Source of the DNA: Selenomonas sputigena_A
GTDB taxonomy: Bacteria > Bacillota > Negativicutes > Selenomonadales > Selenomonadaceae
Length of the DNA stretch: 64,000 nucleotides
NCBI RefSeq assembly: GCF_051603425.1
Contig: NZ_CP194411.1
Location: 1,364,001 to 1,428,000 of the forward strand
Reading direction: 5' to 3'
Shown here: in pieces, positions 41,272 to 48,804 of the stretch
Numbering within the stretch: position 1 is the first letter of the stretch
Layout: the number at the start of each line of letters is the position of its first letter
Translations under genes and position numbers: made by a program
Notes under the pieces: generated by a model
Seen by the model: the letters and a program-made list of their open reading frames with translations, nothing else
Told to the model about the DNA's origin: nothing
The model's database searches: none

Positions 41272-41532
41272 ATGGATCTTCGGGACACGGAGCAGGTTCC
41301 CGTGAAACAGGATATCGAGGAATACATTCGGCGGGAGGTTCTTCCCTATGTGCCGGATGTGTGGGAGGATGTCTCCAGGCGCAAGAGGGGCTATGAGATT
41401 CCCCTTACTCGGTATTTCTACCGCTACGAGGAACCGGGCGATGCCGAAGAAAGTACACTGCGGGGCATTGAAGCATTCGGAAAAAAGATACAGGAAGATA
41501 TTGCCGCTCTGTTCGAAGATCGGAGGGATTGA
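41272..41532 (+). pseudogene. C-terminal fragment of HsdM (type I restriction methyltransferase)
   Basis: The 86 codons encode the very end of a type I modification subunit: LRDTEQVPVKQDIEEYIRRE, LPYVPDVWED, GYEIPLTRYFYRYEEP. This block, with IExY.rREVLPhvPDAWid and GYEIPFTRHFY, is strongly conserved in HsdM. The N-terminal, catalytic NPPF domain and S-adenosylmethionine pocket are missing. No hsdS or hsdR is nearby. It seems to be a remnant of a lost restriction system and still ends one base before the mntA start. Confidence 0.8.
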
Positions 41533-41533
41533 T

Positions 41534-41839
41534 ATGTCGGAGATGATTTTTACTTTTGACGAAATAAAGCAGCGGTTACAGCCGGTTTTTGCAGGGCATC
41601 ATATTCGCCGGGCGATTCTCTTCGGATCTTATGGCAAGGGGACAGCAACGAAAACGAGCGATGTGGATTTGCTCGTGGACAGCAATCTGCGCGGCCTGAA
41701 ATTCATGGGGTTTGTGGAGGAACTGCGGGAGGCTCTGGACGATAAGGACATGGATGTGTTCGACATCACCCATATCGAGCCACGGTCGAGAATTGCCGAG
41801 GAAATCAAGCAGACGGGAATTGAGATTTATGCGCGATAA
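41534..41839 (+). CDS. mntA: MntA-type antitoxin (minimal nucleotidyltransferase)
   Basis: The 101-residue protein has the minimal nucleotidyltransferase motif GSx10DxD (GSYGKG...SDVD, about residues 31-45) with a third Asp in DVFDITH. In characterised MntA/HepT systems this enzyme AMPylates the HEPN toxin on a tyrosine and thus silences it. The ATG follows GGAGGGATTGAT. It overlaps hepT by 11 bases, as expected for a coupled pair. Confidence 0.9.
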   Translation: MSEMIFTFDEIKQRLQPVFAGHHIRRAILFGSYGKGTATKTSDVDLLVDSNLRGLKFMGFVEELREALDDKDMDVFDITHIEPRSRIAEEIKQTGIEIYAR

Positions 41840-42173
41840 AATCATTGTTGACAAAATGCTCCGCTATGCCAACAAGGTGTGTGAATACTGCAAAGGTGTT
41901 TCCTATGAGGATTTTTGCACCAATGATATGCTCATTGAGGCTTGCGTGTTCAATCTCGGTCAAATCGGGGAACTTACCACGAAGCTAGGAGAGGCTTTCA
42001 AGAAGGAAAATACACAGGTGGCGTGGGCGCAAATCTATGGCTTGCGGAATCGTATCGTACATGATTACGAGGGCGTGAATTTGCGGCTGATTTGGGAGAT
42101 TATTTCTGATGATATGCCGGAGCTGAGAAGTGCGCTGAACGGTATAAAAAAGAGGTTTGGCGAGAATGAGTAG
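41829..42173 (+). CDS. hepT: HepT-type toxin (HEPN RNase)
   Basis: The 114-residue helical protein has the HEPN active-site motif Rx4HxY, seen as RNRIVHDY near residue 77. HepT proteins cleave RNA (often tRNA) unless modified by MntA on the tyrosine of this motif. The catalytic residues are intact. It lies downstream of the HsdM relic, the typical setting of defence-linked toxin-antitoxin genes. Confidence 0.9.
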   Translation: MRDKIIVDKMLRYANKVCEYCKGVSYEDFCTNDMLIEACVFNLGQIGELTTKLGEAFKKENTQVAWAQIYGLRNRIVHDYEGVNLRLIWEIISDDMPELRSALNGIKKRFGENE

Positions 42174-42223
42174 GTATGCGGCACATATTGCACTTGTCAA
42201 CAAAAACTAGACACAGAAATTCC

Positions 42224-42271
42224 AAAGTTCCTGTTGTAATTTTTATTTTACAACAGGAGGGAACTTTTTAC
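42224..42271 (+). terminator. terminator of the mntA-hepT unit
   Basis: AAAGTTCCTGTTGTAA and TTACAACAGGAGGGAACTTT arms (one bulge) around an AT loop, followed by T residues. Confidence 0.75.
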
Positions 42272-42281
42272 TGTCCGTTCT

Positions 42282-42451
42282 CTAGGGAAGCACTGATAAA
42301 TTCAGCACCGCCATCTTAGCACATCTTTTTTGCCCGCTTTTCGTTAGCAAATCCTCCACATAGCTTTGGCTATGCGTCCGGTTTGCTGCCTCAATCGGAC
42401 GAAAAAATCTGCGCCAATCTGACGGACTTCATTTTATCAGTGATTCCCTAG
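42282..42451. repeat. palindromic repeat (MITE-like), copy C, best preserved
   Basis: A 170-bp element with 19-bp terminal inverted repeats: CTAGGGAAGCACTGATAAA and TTTATCAGTGATTCCCTAG, differing at one position. The centre has the hairpin CATAGCTTTGGCTATG. There is no coding capacity. Confidence 0.8.
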
Positions 42452-42469
42452 AAAAACTATAATTTCATA

Positions 42470-42506
42470 TTGACTTTTTTTGATTTGAAGCATATACTTA
42501 AATCAA
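42470..42506 (+). promoter_or_regulatory. promoter and operator of the ArsR-like operon
   Basis: TTGACT (42470-42475) and TATACT (42493-42498) are 17 bases apart. An inverted repeat, TTGATTTGAAG and CTTAAATCAA (42480-42506), covers the -10 box. This fits autorepression by the ArsR-family protein downstream. Confidence 0.75.
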
Positions 42507-42530
42507 GAAATTTGGATTTGAGGTGAGAGC

Positions 42531-42848
42531 ATGGCAACTATTTATGAGGAAAGAGCAAAAATCTTTAAAGCTTTAAGTGATGAGCGTAGATTACGCATTT
42601 TAGAACTTTTGCGGAATGGAGAAAAGTGTACTTGCACTTTAACCGATGAAGTGAATATGCCTCAATCTTCGCTTTCCTATCACATGAAAATCCTATGTGA
42701 AGCAGGTATTGTGACAGGTCGTGAGGACGGTAAATGGACACATTACCAAATCAGCAAGCAAGGCAGTGAAAAGGTACTGGCTTTATTGAAAGATACGATT
42801 GCTATTGACGAAACAAATATGAGTTGTAATAAGTGTTCAAACACCTAA
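42531..42848 (+). CDS. ArsR/SmtB-family metalloregulator
   Basis: The 105-residue winged-helix repressor has the metal-site helix NGEKCTCTLTDEVN (a C-x-C as in arsenic-sensing ArsR), the recognition helix MPQSSLSYHMKILCEAGIV and a C-terminal Cys pair (MSCNKCSN). It should release its operator on binding As(III) or a similar thiophilic ion. Base composition is clearly more AT-rich than in the flanking chromosome. It heads an operon with the permease and small Cys-rich proteins. Confidence 0.9.
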   Translation: MATIYEERAKIFKALSDERRLRILELLRNGEKCTCTLTDEVNMPQSSLSYHMKILCEAGIVTGREDGKWTHYQISKQGSEKVLALLKDTIAIDETNMSCNKCSNT

Positions 42849-42879
42849 AAGCCGTTCCAATATGGCAACGGCTTTTTTT
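42847..42879 (+). terminator. terminator between the ArsR and permease genes
   Basis: AAAAGCCGTT and AACGGCTTTTTTT arms. It probably attenuates the operon. Confidence 0.8.
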
Positions 42880-42929
42880 AGGAATATCAAATCGAAAATT
42901 CTTGATTTATAAGAAAGAGAGGTTAGGAT

Positions 42930-43943
42930 ATGCAGGCACTAAAAAGTGTTTGGGATTTCTTTCAGAATGAAATCCTCGGTATGAAATGGCTAAACCAACT
43001 GATAGGAAATCTGTTAGAAGCGTGTGGTCTATCTACTGAAACTCGGTTAGGGGGAAGCGTTCAGTTTTTCATTTACGACACCATAAAAATTATGCTATTG
43101 CTGGGCGTTTTAATTTTGATAATTTCGTATATTCAAAGTTATTTCCCGCCGGAGAGAACCAAAAAGATATTAGGGAGATTTCGAGGAATAAGGGCAAATA
43201 TGATAGCTGCCCTTTTGGGAACAGTTACGCCGTTTTGTTCTTGTTCATCCATTCCAATATTTATCGGTTTTACCAGTGCCGGGCTGCCGCTGGGTGTTAC
43301 GTTTTCTTTTTTAATTTCTTCTCCTATGGTAGACCTCGGCTCTCTTGTACTCCTTATGAGCATATTCGGCTGGAAAGTGGCAATCGTGTATGTTCTGCTC
43401 GGACTTATAATTGCTGTTGCAGGAGGGCGTTTAATCGAAAAACTACACCTTGAAAATGAAGTAGAGGAATACATTAAAAATGGAAAATCCGTTGATATTC
43501 CGCAGGAAGAATTGCACTTTAAGGATAGACTTCATTTTGCATGGGAACAGGATGTATCTACTGCGAAAAAGGTTGCACCTTATGTCTTGATCGGTGTAGG
43601 TATCGGGGCTATTATTCATAACTGGATACCGGAAGAAATCATTGTTAAGATACTCGGAGCTAATAACCCATTTGGTGTAATTATCGCAACTATTGCCGGA
43701 GTACCCATGTATGCAGATATTTTTGGAACAATTCCGATTGCAGAAGCACTACTGGCAAAGGGAGCATTGTTGGGCGTTGTTTTATCTTTTATGATGGGCG
43801 TTACCACTTTGTCCCTGCCTTCAATGATTATGCTTCGTAAAGCTGTAAAACCTAAACTTTTATGGATTTTTATCGCAATCTGTACGGTCGGAATTATACT
43901 GGTTGGCTATTTCTTTAACGCCGTTCAGCCAATACTAATCTGA
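42930..43943 (+). CDS. DUF318/ArsP-type membrane permease
   Basis: The 337-residue inner-membrane protein has about eight helices and the permease signature GTVTPFCSCSSIPIFIGF (about residues 95-112), repeated in weaker form at GVPMYADIFGTIPIAEAL. Relatives include ArsP, which exports trivalent organoarsenicals. With an ArsR-type regulator upstream, metalloid or thiol-reactive efflux is the likely job. The ATG follows AAGAAAGAGAGG. Confidence 0.85.
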   Translation: MQALKSVWDFFQNEILGMKWLNQLIGNLLEACGLSTETRLGGSVQFFIYDTIKIMLLLGVLILIISYIQSYFPPERTKKILGRFRGIRANMIAALLGTVTPFCSCSSIPIFIGFTSAGLPLGVTFSFLISSPMVDLGSLVLLMSIFGWKVAIVYVLLGLIIAVAGGRLIEKLHLENEVEEYIKNGKSVDIPQEELHFKDRLHFAWEQDVSTAKKVAPYVLIGVGIGAIIHNWIPEEIIVKILGANNPFGVIIATIAGVPMYADIFGTIPIAEALLAKGALLGVVLSFMMGVTTLSLPSMIMLRKAVKPKLLWIFIAICTVGIILVGYFFNAVQPILI

Positions 43944-43957
43944 AATGAGGTAGAAAA

Positions 43958-44152
43958 ATACACTGCGAAAATGTAAAAGAATGTATTTGTCCTAAAATAT
44001 CGTGCCAAAATCATGGGAGGTATTGTGCTTGCGTCATAAAGCACCGTACAACAGATAGTTTGCCTTATTGCTTGTTCCCGGATAATGGTGAGGATAAAAG
44101 CAATCGAAATCATTATGAGGTTTTGAAAAAACGCTTTGAAAGCGAAAAATAA
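43958..44152 (+). CDS. small Cys-rich protein (DUF6485-like) apparently starting at ATA
   Basis: The open frame encodes about 64 residues with clustered Cys: CENVKECICPKISCQNHGRY, CACVIKHR, SLPYCLFPD. The spacing suggests a metal-binding protein, and similar small proteins accompany ArsP-like permeases in Clostridia. No ATG, GTG or TTG exists between the upstream in-frame stop and the first Cys. An ATA at 43958 lies right after GAGGTAGAAAA where the start should be. Either ATA is used or a former ATG has mutated and the gene is silent. Confidence 0.55.
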   Translation: MHCENVKECICPKISCQNHGRYCACVIKHRTTDSLPYCLFPDNGEDKSNRNHYEVLKKRFESEK

Positions 44153-44167
44153 ATGGAGGTATTCATT

Positions 44168-44329
44168 ATGTCATTATTTAACAGAAAAAACAAAGAAGAA
44201 AAAACGCCTGCGTGTGCTTGTAATGCCGGCTGCCCGACAAGCGAGGCAACAGAAATCAAGCTGGAAAAAGAGTGTTGCGGAAAAAAAGTGGACGGAATTT
44301 GCTGTATTGAGGTGTTGCCCCATGAGTGA
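44168..44329 (+). pseudogene. truncated Cys-rich thioredoxin-like protein
   Basis: The 53-codon frame begins MSLFNRKNKEEK and has CACNAGC and ECCGKKVDGICC clusters. It resembles the N-terminal extension of arsenic-operon thioredoxins, which normally continue into a small CxxC thioredoxin domain. Here it stops just after CIEVL, where that domain would begin. The downstream sequence belongs to another gene, so it looks truncated by a deletion. It has a good ribosome binding site (GGAGGTATTCATT). Confidence 0.55.
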
Positions 44330-44462
44330 CCGACTTCTCCCCTATGAAACCATTGTAAAGGCACATGAGGGCGACCCCCATAGCAATAGAATGGTTCTGT
44401 TCATCAGTTACCATATGATACGATCCTTTCTCGTTTTTTTCAGCCAATCCAAGAGGAATTGA
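44322..44462 (+). pseudogene. 5' fragment of a Tn916-type helix-turn-helix gene
   Basis: The frame opens with MSDRLLPYETIVKAHEGDPH, nearly the same as the start of small HTH/sigma-like proteins of Tn916/Tn1549-type conjugative elements. These usually continue ...AIDxVLRHYxGYI. From about codon 22 the match ends, and the frame runs on into the end of the oppositely oriented LysR gene. This marks the right border of the integrative-element piece that carries the ArsR operon. Confidence 0.55.
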
Positions 44463-45319
44463 CGGAATGTACGCGCCGCTTCGGTGAGGATGACGGTCTT
44501 GTCCTGTATGAGGCATACCTCCTGCCCCATATCTTTTCCGTCGCCAAGTTCTCGCATGACAATGTCTGGCTGTCTGTTCATGACGGCTGCGTAGTCGTAG
44601 CCGAGATTGATCGCAGGATTATGACGCAGCAGATCAACAATGAGGGATTCATCGGCAGTTTCGGCTAGAATCTCGATTTTGAGACCTGGCAGGAGGATGT
44701 GTTTGTCGATATTGTGACGGAAACAGTGATAGGCGCGTCCTTTACTGATGATCATTTGCCCGTCGAGATCTGTGTAGGTGATACGGCTCTTTTCTGCCAA
44801 GGGATGATGCGCAGAGAGACGAGCACAGTAGCGGGAGAAAAAGAGTACGTCCCCTTGAAAGCGTGTCTGATCAAAGGGGGCGGTGACAATGGAAAAATGA
44901 GATCGCTTTGTTAGAAGTCCCTCCATTGCATCGTCGTCTGTTGTATCGACAATGCTCAGAATAATGCTCGGATGAGCAGTATGAAAATCCTGTAGAAATT
45001 GCGCCCCCAGATAAGAAAAGACGTGATCCAGTGCAAAAATGGTAACGACACTTTTTGAATGGGTGGCGAGGGATTTCATGCTTTCGATGGATTGATATTC
45101 ATCCAGCATACGTTGAACGTGGGGCAGTAGTGCTGCTGCATAATCGGTCGGAATGATTCCGCGTGGGGTACGGGTGAAAAGCGGCTGCCCAAGCTCCTCC
45201 TCCAATGATCTCATCGCTCTGCTGAGACCTTGTCTTGCAACATAAAGATGATCTGCTGCCGTCTGGATATTGCCGCAGCGATAGACTTCAATGAAATACT
45301 CCATCTGCTTTCGATTCAT
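44408..45319 (-). CDS. LysR-family transcriptional regulator
   Basis: The ~303-residue regulator has an N-terminal winged HTH (QMEYFIEVYRCGNIQTAADH, YVARQGLSRAMRSLEEELG) and a C-terminal co-inducer-binding domain of the periplasmic-binding type (about 90-300). The start at 45319 has GGGAGG at seven bases; 45325 is also in frame but too close to it. It is divergent from the metallo-hydrolase gene, with a perfect palindrome in between, so it very likely controls that gene. Its 3' end lies at the edge of the mobile-element debris, but the protein looks intact. Confidence 0.9.
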   Translation of the reverse strand: MNRKQMEYFIEVYRCGNIQTAADHLYVARQGLSRAMRSLEEELGQPLFTRTPRGIIPTDYAAALLPHVQRMLDEYQSIESMKSLATHSKSVVTIFALDHVFSYLGAQFLQDFHTAHPSIILSIVDTTDDDAMEGLLTKRSHFSIVTAPFDQTRFQGDVLFFSRYCARLSAHHPLAEKSRITYTDLDGQMIISKGRAYHCFRHNIDKHILLPGLKIEILAETADESLIVDLLRHNPAINLGYDYAAVMNRQPDIVMRELGDGKDMGQEVCLIQDKTVILTEAARTFRQFLLDWLKKTRKDRIIW

Positions 45320-45359
45320 CTTCATACCTCCCGCCTGTTTCATCGGTATCTATTCTACT

Positions 45360-45375
45360 GCAACAATATTGTTGC
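45360..45375. promoter_or_regulatory. probable LysR-regulator binding site
   Basis: GCAACAATATTGTTGC is a perfect 16-bp palindrome. Its centre is about 63 bases upstream of the predicted hydrolase transcription start, the usual recognition-site position for LysR-type regulators. Confidence 0.65.
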
Positions 45376-45395
45376 GGCAAGCCCCGTTGTTTTTC

Positions 45396-45424
45396 TTGTC
45401 GTCATGAGGGAAGTACACTATACT
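45396..45424 (+). promoter_or_regulatory. promoter of the metallo-hydrolase gene
   Basis: TTGTCG and TATACT are 17 bases apart. Confidence 0.65.
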
Positions 45425-45464
45425 GTGAAGCAGATCAACCAAATGATGAACAGGAGAAACACTT

Positions 45465-46277
45465 ATGAAACTCACACAGATTCGCAATGCAACAAACCGT
45501 TTGGACTATGCAGGGAAAGTCTTTCTGATTGACCCGTGGCTTGCACCGAAACATCAGCTGTCGTTCGTCGATATTCCGGACATGCCGTTCCATGTCCCTG
45601 ATCCGATGAAGGAGCATCTTCCAATGCCGTTCTATGATTTGCCAATGAATACAGAGCAGATTTTGAGCGGTGTTGACTACTACATCGTTACGCATCTGCA
45701 TCCCGATCATATTGATATGGCACCGGACGGGACGGTCGGTGCGCCGCTTGATAAGGCATTTCCGGTCATCTGTCAGTCGGAGGAGGATGCCTCTGTTCTG
45801 CGGAGTTCCGGGTTTTCAGAGGTAATCGTCCTGCCGACAAGCGGTATGGAGTTCGGTGCGGCGAGACTGACCCGCGTCCCTGCCCTGCACGGCACCGTTG
45901 TTCCGTGCGGTGACGCGATGGGGATTGTGTTTGAGGCACCGGAGGAGAACACCTTCTATTTGGCAGGGGATACGGTCTGGTATTCCGGCGTAGCTGAGAC
46001 ACTGCGGAACTATCAGCCTGAGGTGATTGCCCTGAACTGTTGTGCCGCAGAGACCGTGGAAAACGGACGCCTCATCATGAACGATGAGGATGTTCACTGC
46101 GTTGCAATGACTGCGCCTAACGCCCGTCTTTATCTGACGCACTTGGACAACGTCGCACATGCTGCGCTTACGAGGCATACACTGCGAGGATGTTTGGCAC
46201 GTCGCGGCGTGGTGAATTATGATATGCCATCCGATGGTGCGTCGGTTGAATATAAAGTCGCAACAGTCGGAGCTTAA
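45465..46277 (+). CDS. metallo-beta-lactamase-fold hydrolase (UlaG-like)
   Basis: The 270-residue cytosolic protein has the zinc-binding motif THLHPDHID (about residues 72-80), further ligands in LHGTVVPCG and YLAGDTVWYS, and LTHLDNVAHA near the end. It groups with UlaG-like lactonases/hydrolases. The substrate is unknown. The last codon and stop (GCT TAA) merge with the start of palindromic repeat copy D, so the repeat provides the stop codon. The ATG follows AACAGGAGAAACACTT. Confidence 0.87.
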   Translation: MKLTQIRNATNRLDYAGKVFLIDPWLAPKHQLSFVDIPDMPFHVPDPMKEHLPMPFYDLPMNTEQILSGVDYYIVTHLHPDHIDMAPDGTVGAPLDKAFPVICQSEEDASVLRSSGFSEVIVLPTSGMEFGAARLTRVPALHGTVVPCGDAMGIVFEAPEENTFYLAGDTVWYSGVAETLRNYQPEVIALNCCAAETVENGRLIMNDEDVHCVAMTAPNARLYLTHLDNVAHAALTRHTLRGCLARRGVVNYDMPSDGASVEYKVATVGA

Positions 46278-46440
46278 GAAACCACTGATAAATTCAGCCA
46301 CCCATCTTCACGCATCTGCACTATCCTCTCGTCGTCGACAAATCCTCAACGTAGCACCGCTACGCCTGCGGTTTGTCTCCTTGATAGATATAGCGCATCT
46401 GCGCAAATCTGGGCGACTTCATTTTATCAGCGTTTCCTTA
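46275..46440. repeat. palindromic repeat (MITE-like), copy D
   Basis: The termini TAAGAAACCACTGATAAA and TTTATCAGCGTTTCCTTA match copy C. The central hairpin is GTAGCACCGCTAC. Length about 166 bp, no gene. Confidence 0.75.
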
Positions 46441-46470
46441 ATTCCTGTCATACGGTAAATTCTACACACA

Positions 46471-46519
46471 AAAGAGATTCCATTCGCTCTACCTAGCGTT
46501 TGGAATCTCTTTTTCTTTT
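46471..46519 (+). terminator. terminator after the hydrolase gene
   Basis: AAAGAGATTCCA and TGGAATCTCTTT arms followed by T-rich sequence. A related arm sequence, AGAGATTCCATTCG, occurs at about 40725. Confidence 0.75.
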
Positions 46520-46594
46520 GTAAAGAATCATTAGCCATCTTCCCCTATCCTGTGCTATAGTTTTCTTATATTTGAAACGTGGGAGGAAAGACCG

Positions 46595-47350
46595 TTGTTT
46601 GTAAAATCCTATCAAGATATAAATAAAGAAACGATTGACCGATGGGTTGAAGAAGGGTGGATGTGGGGAAAATCTACGTCTCATGAGGAGTATCTCGAAG
46701 CAAAGAAGGGAAATTGGAATGTTTTGCTGACACCTACGGTTTTTGTTCCGCATGAATGGTTTGGGACCCTGCAAGGAAAAAAGATTCTGGGATTGGCGTC
46801 AGGCGGCGGTCAGCAAATGCCGATTTTTCATGCGTTGGGCGCGGAGTGTACCGTGCTTGATTATTCCTCGAAGCAGATAGAATCTGAATTGCTGGTAGCT
46901 GAGCGGGAAGGCTATCATATCGATGCGGTTGAGGGGGACATGACGAAAAAATTCCCTTTGCCAGAGGAAAGTTTTGATATTGTATTTCATCCTGTTTCAA
47001 ACTGCTATGTGGAAGATGTGGAATTTGTCTTTCGTGAGGCGTACAGAGTTTTGAAACAAGGCGGTATGTTGCTTGCTGGATTGAACAATGAAATCAATTA
47101 TATGGTTGATAATGAAGAAAAAGAGATTGTTTGGAATATGCCGTTTAATCCATTGAAAGATGAAAAAGCTAGAGAGTACATGCTTGCGGAACGCTCAGGG
47201 ATGCAGTTTTCTCATACGATGACTGAGCAAATCGGAGGTCAGCTGAAAGCAGGATTTACATTGCTTGATTTATATGAAGATACCAATGGCTTCGGCAGAC
47301 TGCATGACATGAACATCAAAACCTATATTGCAACAAAATCTGTTAAATGA
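46595..47350 (+). CDS. SAM-dependent methyltransferase
   Basis: The 251-residue class I methyltransferase has motif I GKKILGLASGGGQQMPIFHAL (about residues 61-81), an acidic end of strand 2 (CTVLDYS), motif II/III (VEGDMTKKFPLPEESFDIVFHP) and the post-motif AYRVLKQGGMLLAG. The target could be a small molecule or protein; nothing nearby settles it. Start is TTG after GGGAGGAAAGACCG. The sequence is AT-rich relative to the chromosome, suggesting transfer. Confidence 0.87.
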   Translation: MFVKSYQDINKETIDRWVEEGWMWGKSTSHEEYLEAKKGNWNVLLTPTVFVPHEWFGTLQGKKILGLASGGGQQMPIFHALGAECTVLDYSSKQIESELLVAEREGYHIDAVEGDMTKKFPLPEESFDIVFHPVSNCYVEDVEFVFREAYRVLKQGGMLLAGLNNEINYMVDNEEKEIVWNMPFNPLKDEKAREYMLAERSGMQFSHTMTEQIGGQLKAGFTLLDLYEDTNGFGRLHDMNIKTYIATKSVK

Positions 47351-47563
47351 ATAATTTATATGAAAGCAGATGATGAACAAGAATCGTCATGTTGTGCAAG
47401 GCGAGACAGGAGAACGTGAAGAGGCCATCGAGAGATCGGCTCCTTGCAGGTGATAAGTTCACAATTTTATGTAAATTTCTATCAGCAAGCAGGATTAAAT
47501 CTCATAAATGAAGAAAAGTAACAAGCAAAAGAATCACTATTCCAACAAAAGAGGTGCAGCTTT

Positions 47564-47905
47564 GTGGTTGTTAAATCGTATGGTGCGGTGACTTTCGGGG
47601 GCGACGGCATCCGTGTGTATGCGCCGAAAAACTTGCGCGAGCTGTACGATTTTCTCTTGGGCAAGGCGGAACTGCTTCCGTTGGAGGTGAAGCCCCGCGC
47701 ATCAAGCGATATGGAAGCACCTTCGGCTGATTTCGCCGATGTACAGGGGTTGGAAGAAGGTTTGGAAAAGGGGATGGAAAAAGGCGTGACGGAAGTTGTG
47801 CTCAACATGCTGAAGAAGAAATGGCCGCGGCAGGATATTTCTGAAGTGTCCCAGTGGCTGCTGGCAAAGATTGAAAACCTGGGGAAGATGCATCAGCTTC
47901 TGTGA
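47564..47905 (+). CDS. short protein with an Rpn-like C-terminal tail, perhaps a truncated nuclease
   Basis: The 113-residue frame starts at GTG after AGAGGTGCAGCTTT. The last 55 residues (EEGLEKGMEKGVTEVVLNML, then LLAKIENLGKMHQLL) resemble the helical tail of Rpn-family nucleases. The nuclease core is missing, so it is probably the back end of a broken gene. The preceding 47351-47563 holds no gene; it has an inverted repeat TGCAAGG/CCTTGCA near 47395-47450. Confidence 0.5.
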   Translation: MVVKSYGAVTFGGDGIRVYAPKNLRELYDFLLGKAELLPLEVKPRASSDMEAPSADFADVQGLEEGLEKGMEKGVTEVVLNMLKKKWPRQDISEVSQWLLAKIENLGKMHQLL

Positions 47906-47988
47906 GGCTGTGATCGCTTGTGCTGCGCGCTTTTTGCTTGGCCTGTGGGAACAGCAAGCGGGGGCGCCTTTTTCTTGGGAGGCGGCTT

Positions 47989-48792
47989 ATGGAGTTGGAG
48001 TTTATCAAGCTGAGTCCGTTGGGTAATACGACGGTATTTTTGCGGGGGGATGTCGGGACGAGGGAACACGCTGCGCTTTTGTGCGAGGCGATGGACTACA
48101 ATCATCTGGCGGCGGAGCAGGCGGGTTTCCTCGTCGCGCCGCACTCCGAGGAGGCGCTTCTTCGCATCGAGATGGCGGGCGGCGAGTTCTGCGGCAATGC
48201 GACGCTTTCGGCGGCGGCTCTGGCAGCGGCCGAAGGCGCCGAGCCGCCTTTTTTTATCGAGTGCTCGGGTGCAGCGGAACCGCTTGGGGCAGAGGCGCGT
48301 CCGCTCGGCGCCGGACGCTGGCTGGCGCGGGCCGAGATGCCGCCAGCGCATGAGCTGCGGCGACTTTCTCTTGACGGACTTTCGTTTGGGGGCGCGGCAA
48401 TCTGCGTATCGCTTCGGGGCATCACGCATCTCGTCGTAGAAGCCGCAGATCTTTCGGCGGCGGATTACGACGAGCTGCTCGCTCGCCTGATGCGCGAAAC
48501 GGACGCTGATGCTTACGGCGTCGTGCCGTTTGAGCGCATGGGACGCGAGCACTTTCGCATCCGTCCCTACGTCGCCGTGCCGAGTGCTGAGAGTCGCGTC
48601 TTTGAGCGTGCCTGTGGTTCAGGCAGTTTGGCGCTTGCGCTCGCTTTGGGAGACGCGGCGGAGGGCACGCGAATCGCCGTCGAGCAGCCGGGTGGCACGC
48701 TCTTCGTTGAGCGCGGCACACGGCTTTTGCTCGAAGGCGAGGTGCTCATTTCCTGCCGCGGCACGGTGGAACTTGCAGGTGTTGCGCGATAA
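47989..48792 (+). CDS. DapF-fold amino acid racemase/epimerase-like protein
   Basis: The 267-residue protein has the two halves of a cofactor-independent epimerase, each with its catalytic Cys: GGEFCGNATLSAA (about residue 68) and RACGSGSLALALA (about residue 211). True DapF has ..GNGARC.. and ..GTGAC.. contexts and sits near lysine genes. Here the motifs and setting fit the side branch that includes the histidine racemase CntK. No opine-synthase gene is adjacent, so the substrate is open. ATG follows GGGAGGCGGCTT. Confidence 0.82.
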   Translation: MELEFIKLSPLGNTTVFLRGDVGTREHAALLCEAMDYNHLAAEQAGFLVAPHSEEALLRIEMAGGEFCGNATLSAAALAAAEGAEPPFFIECSGAAEPLGAEARPLGAGRWLARAEMPPAHELRRLSLDGLSFGGAAICVSLRGITHLVVEAADLSAADYDELLARLMRETDADAYGVVPFERMGREHFRIRPYVAVPSAESRVFERACGSGSLALALALGDAAEGTRIAVEQPGGTLFVERGTRLLLEGEVLISCRGTVELAGVAR

Positions 48793-48804
48793 GGAGTCGG
48801 GAGT

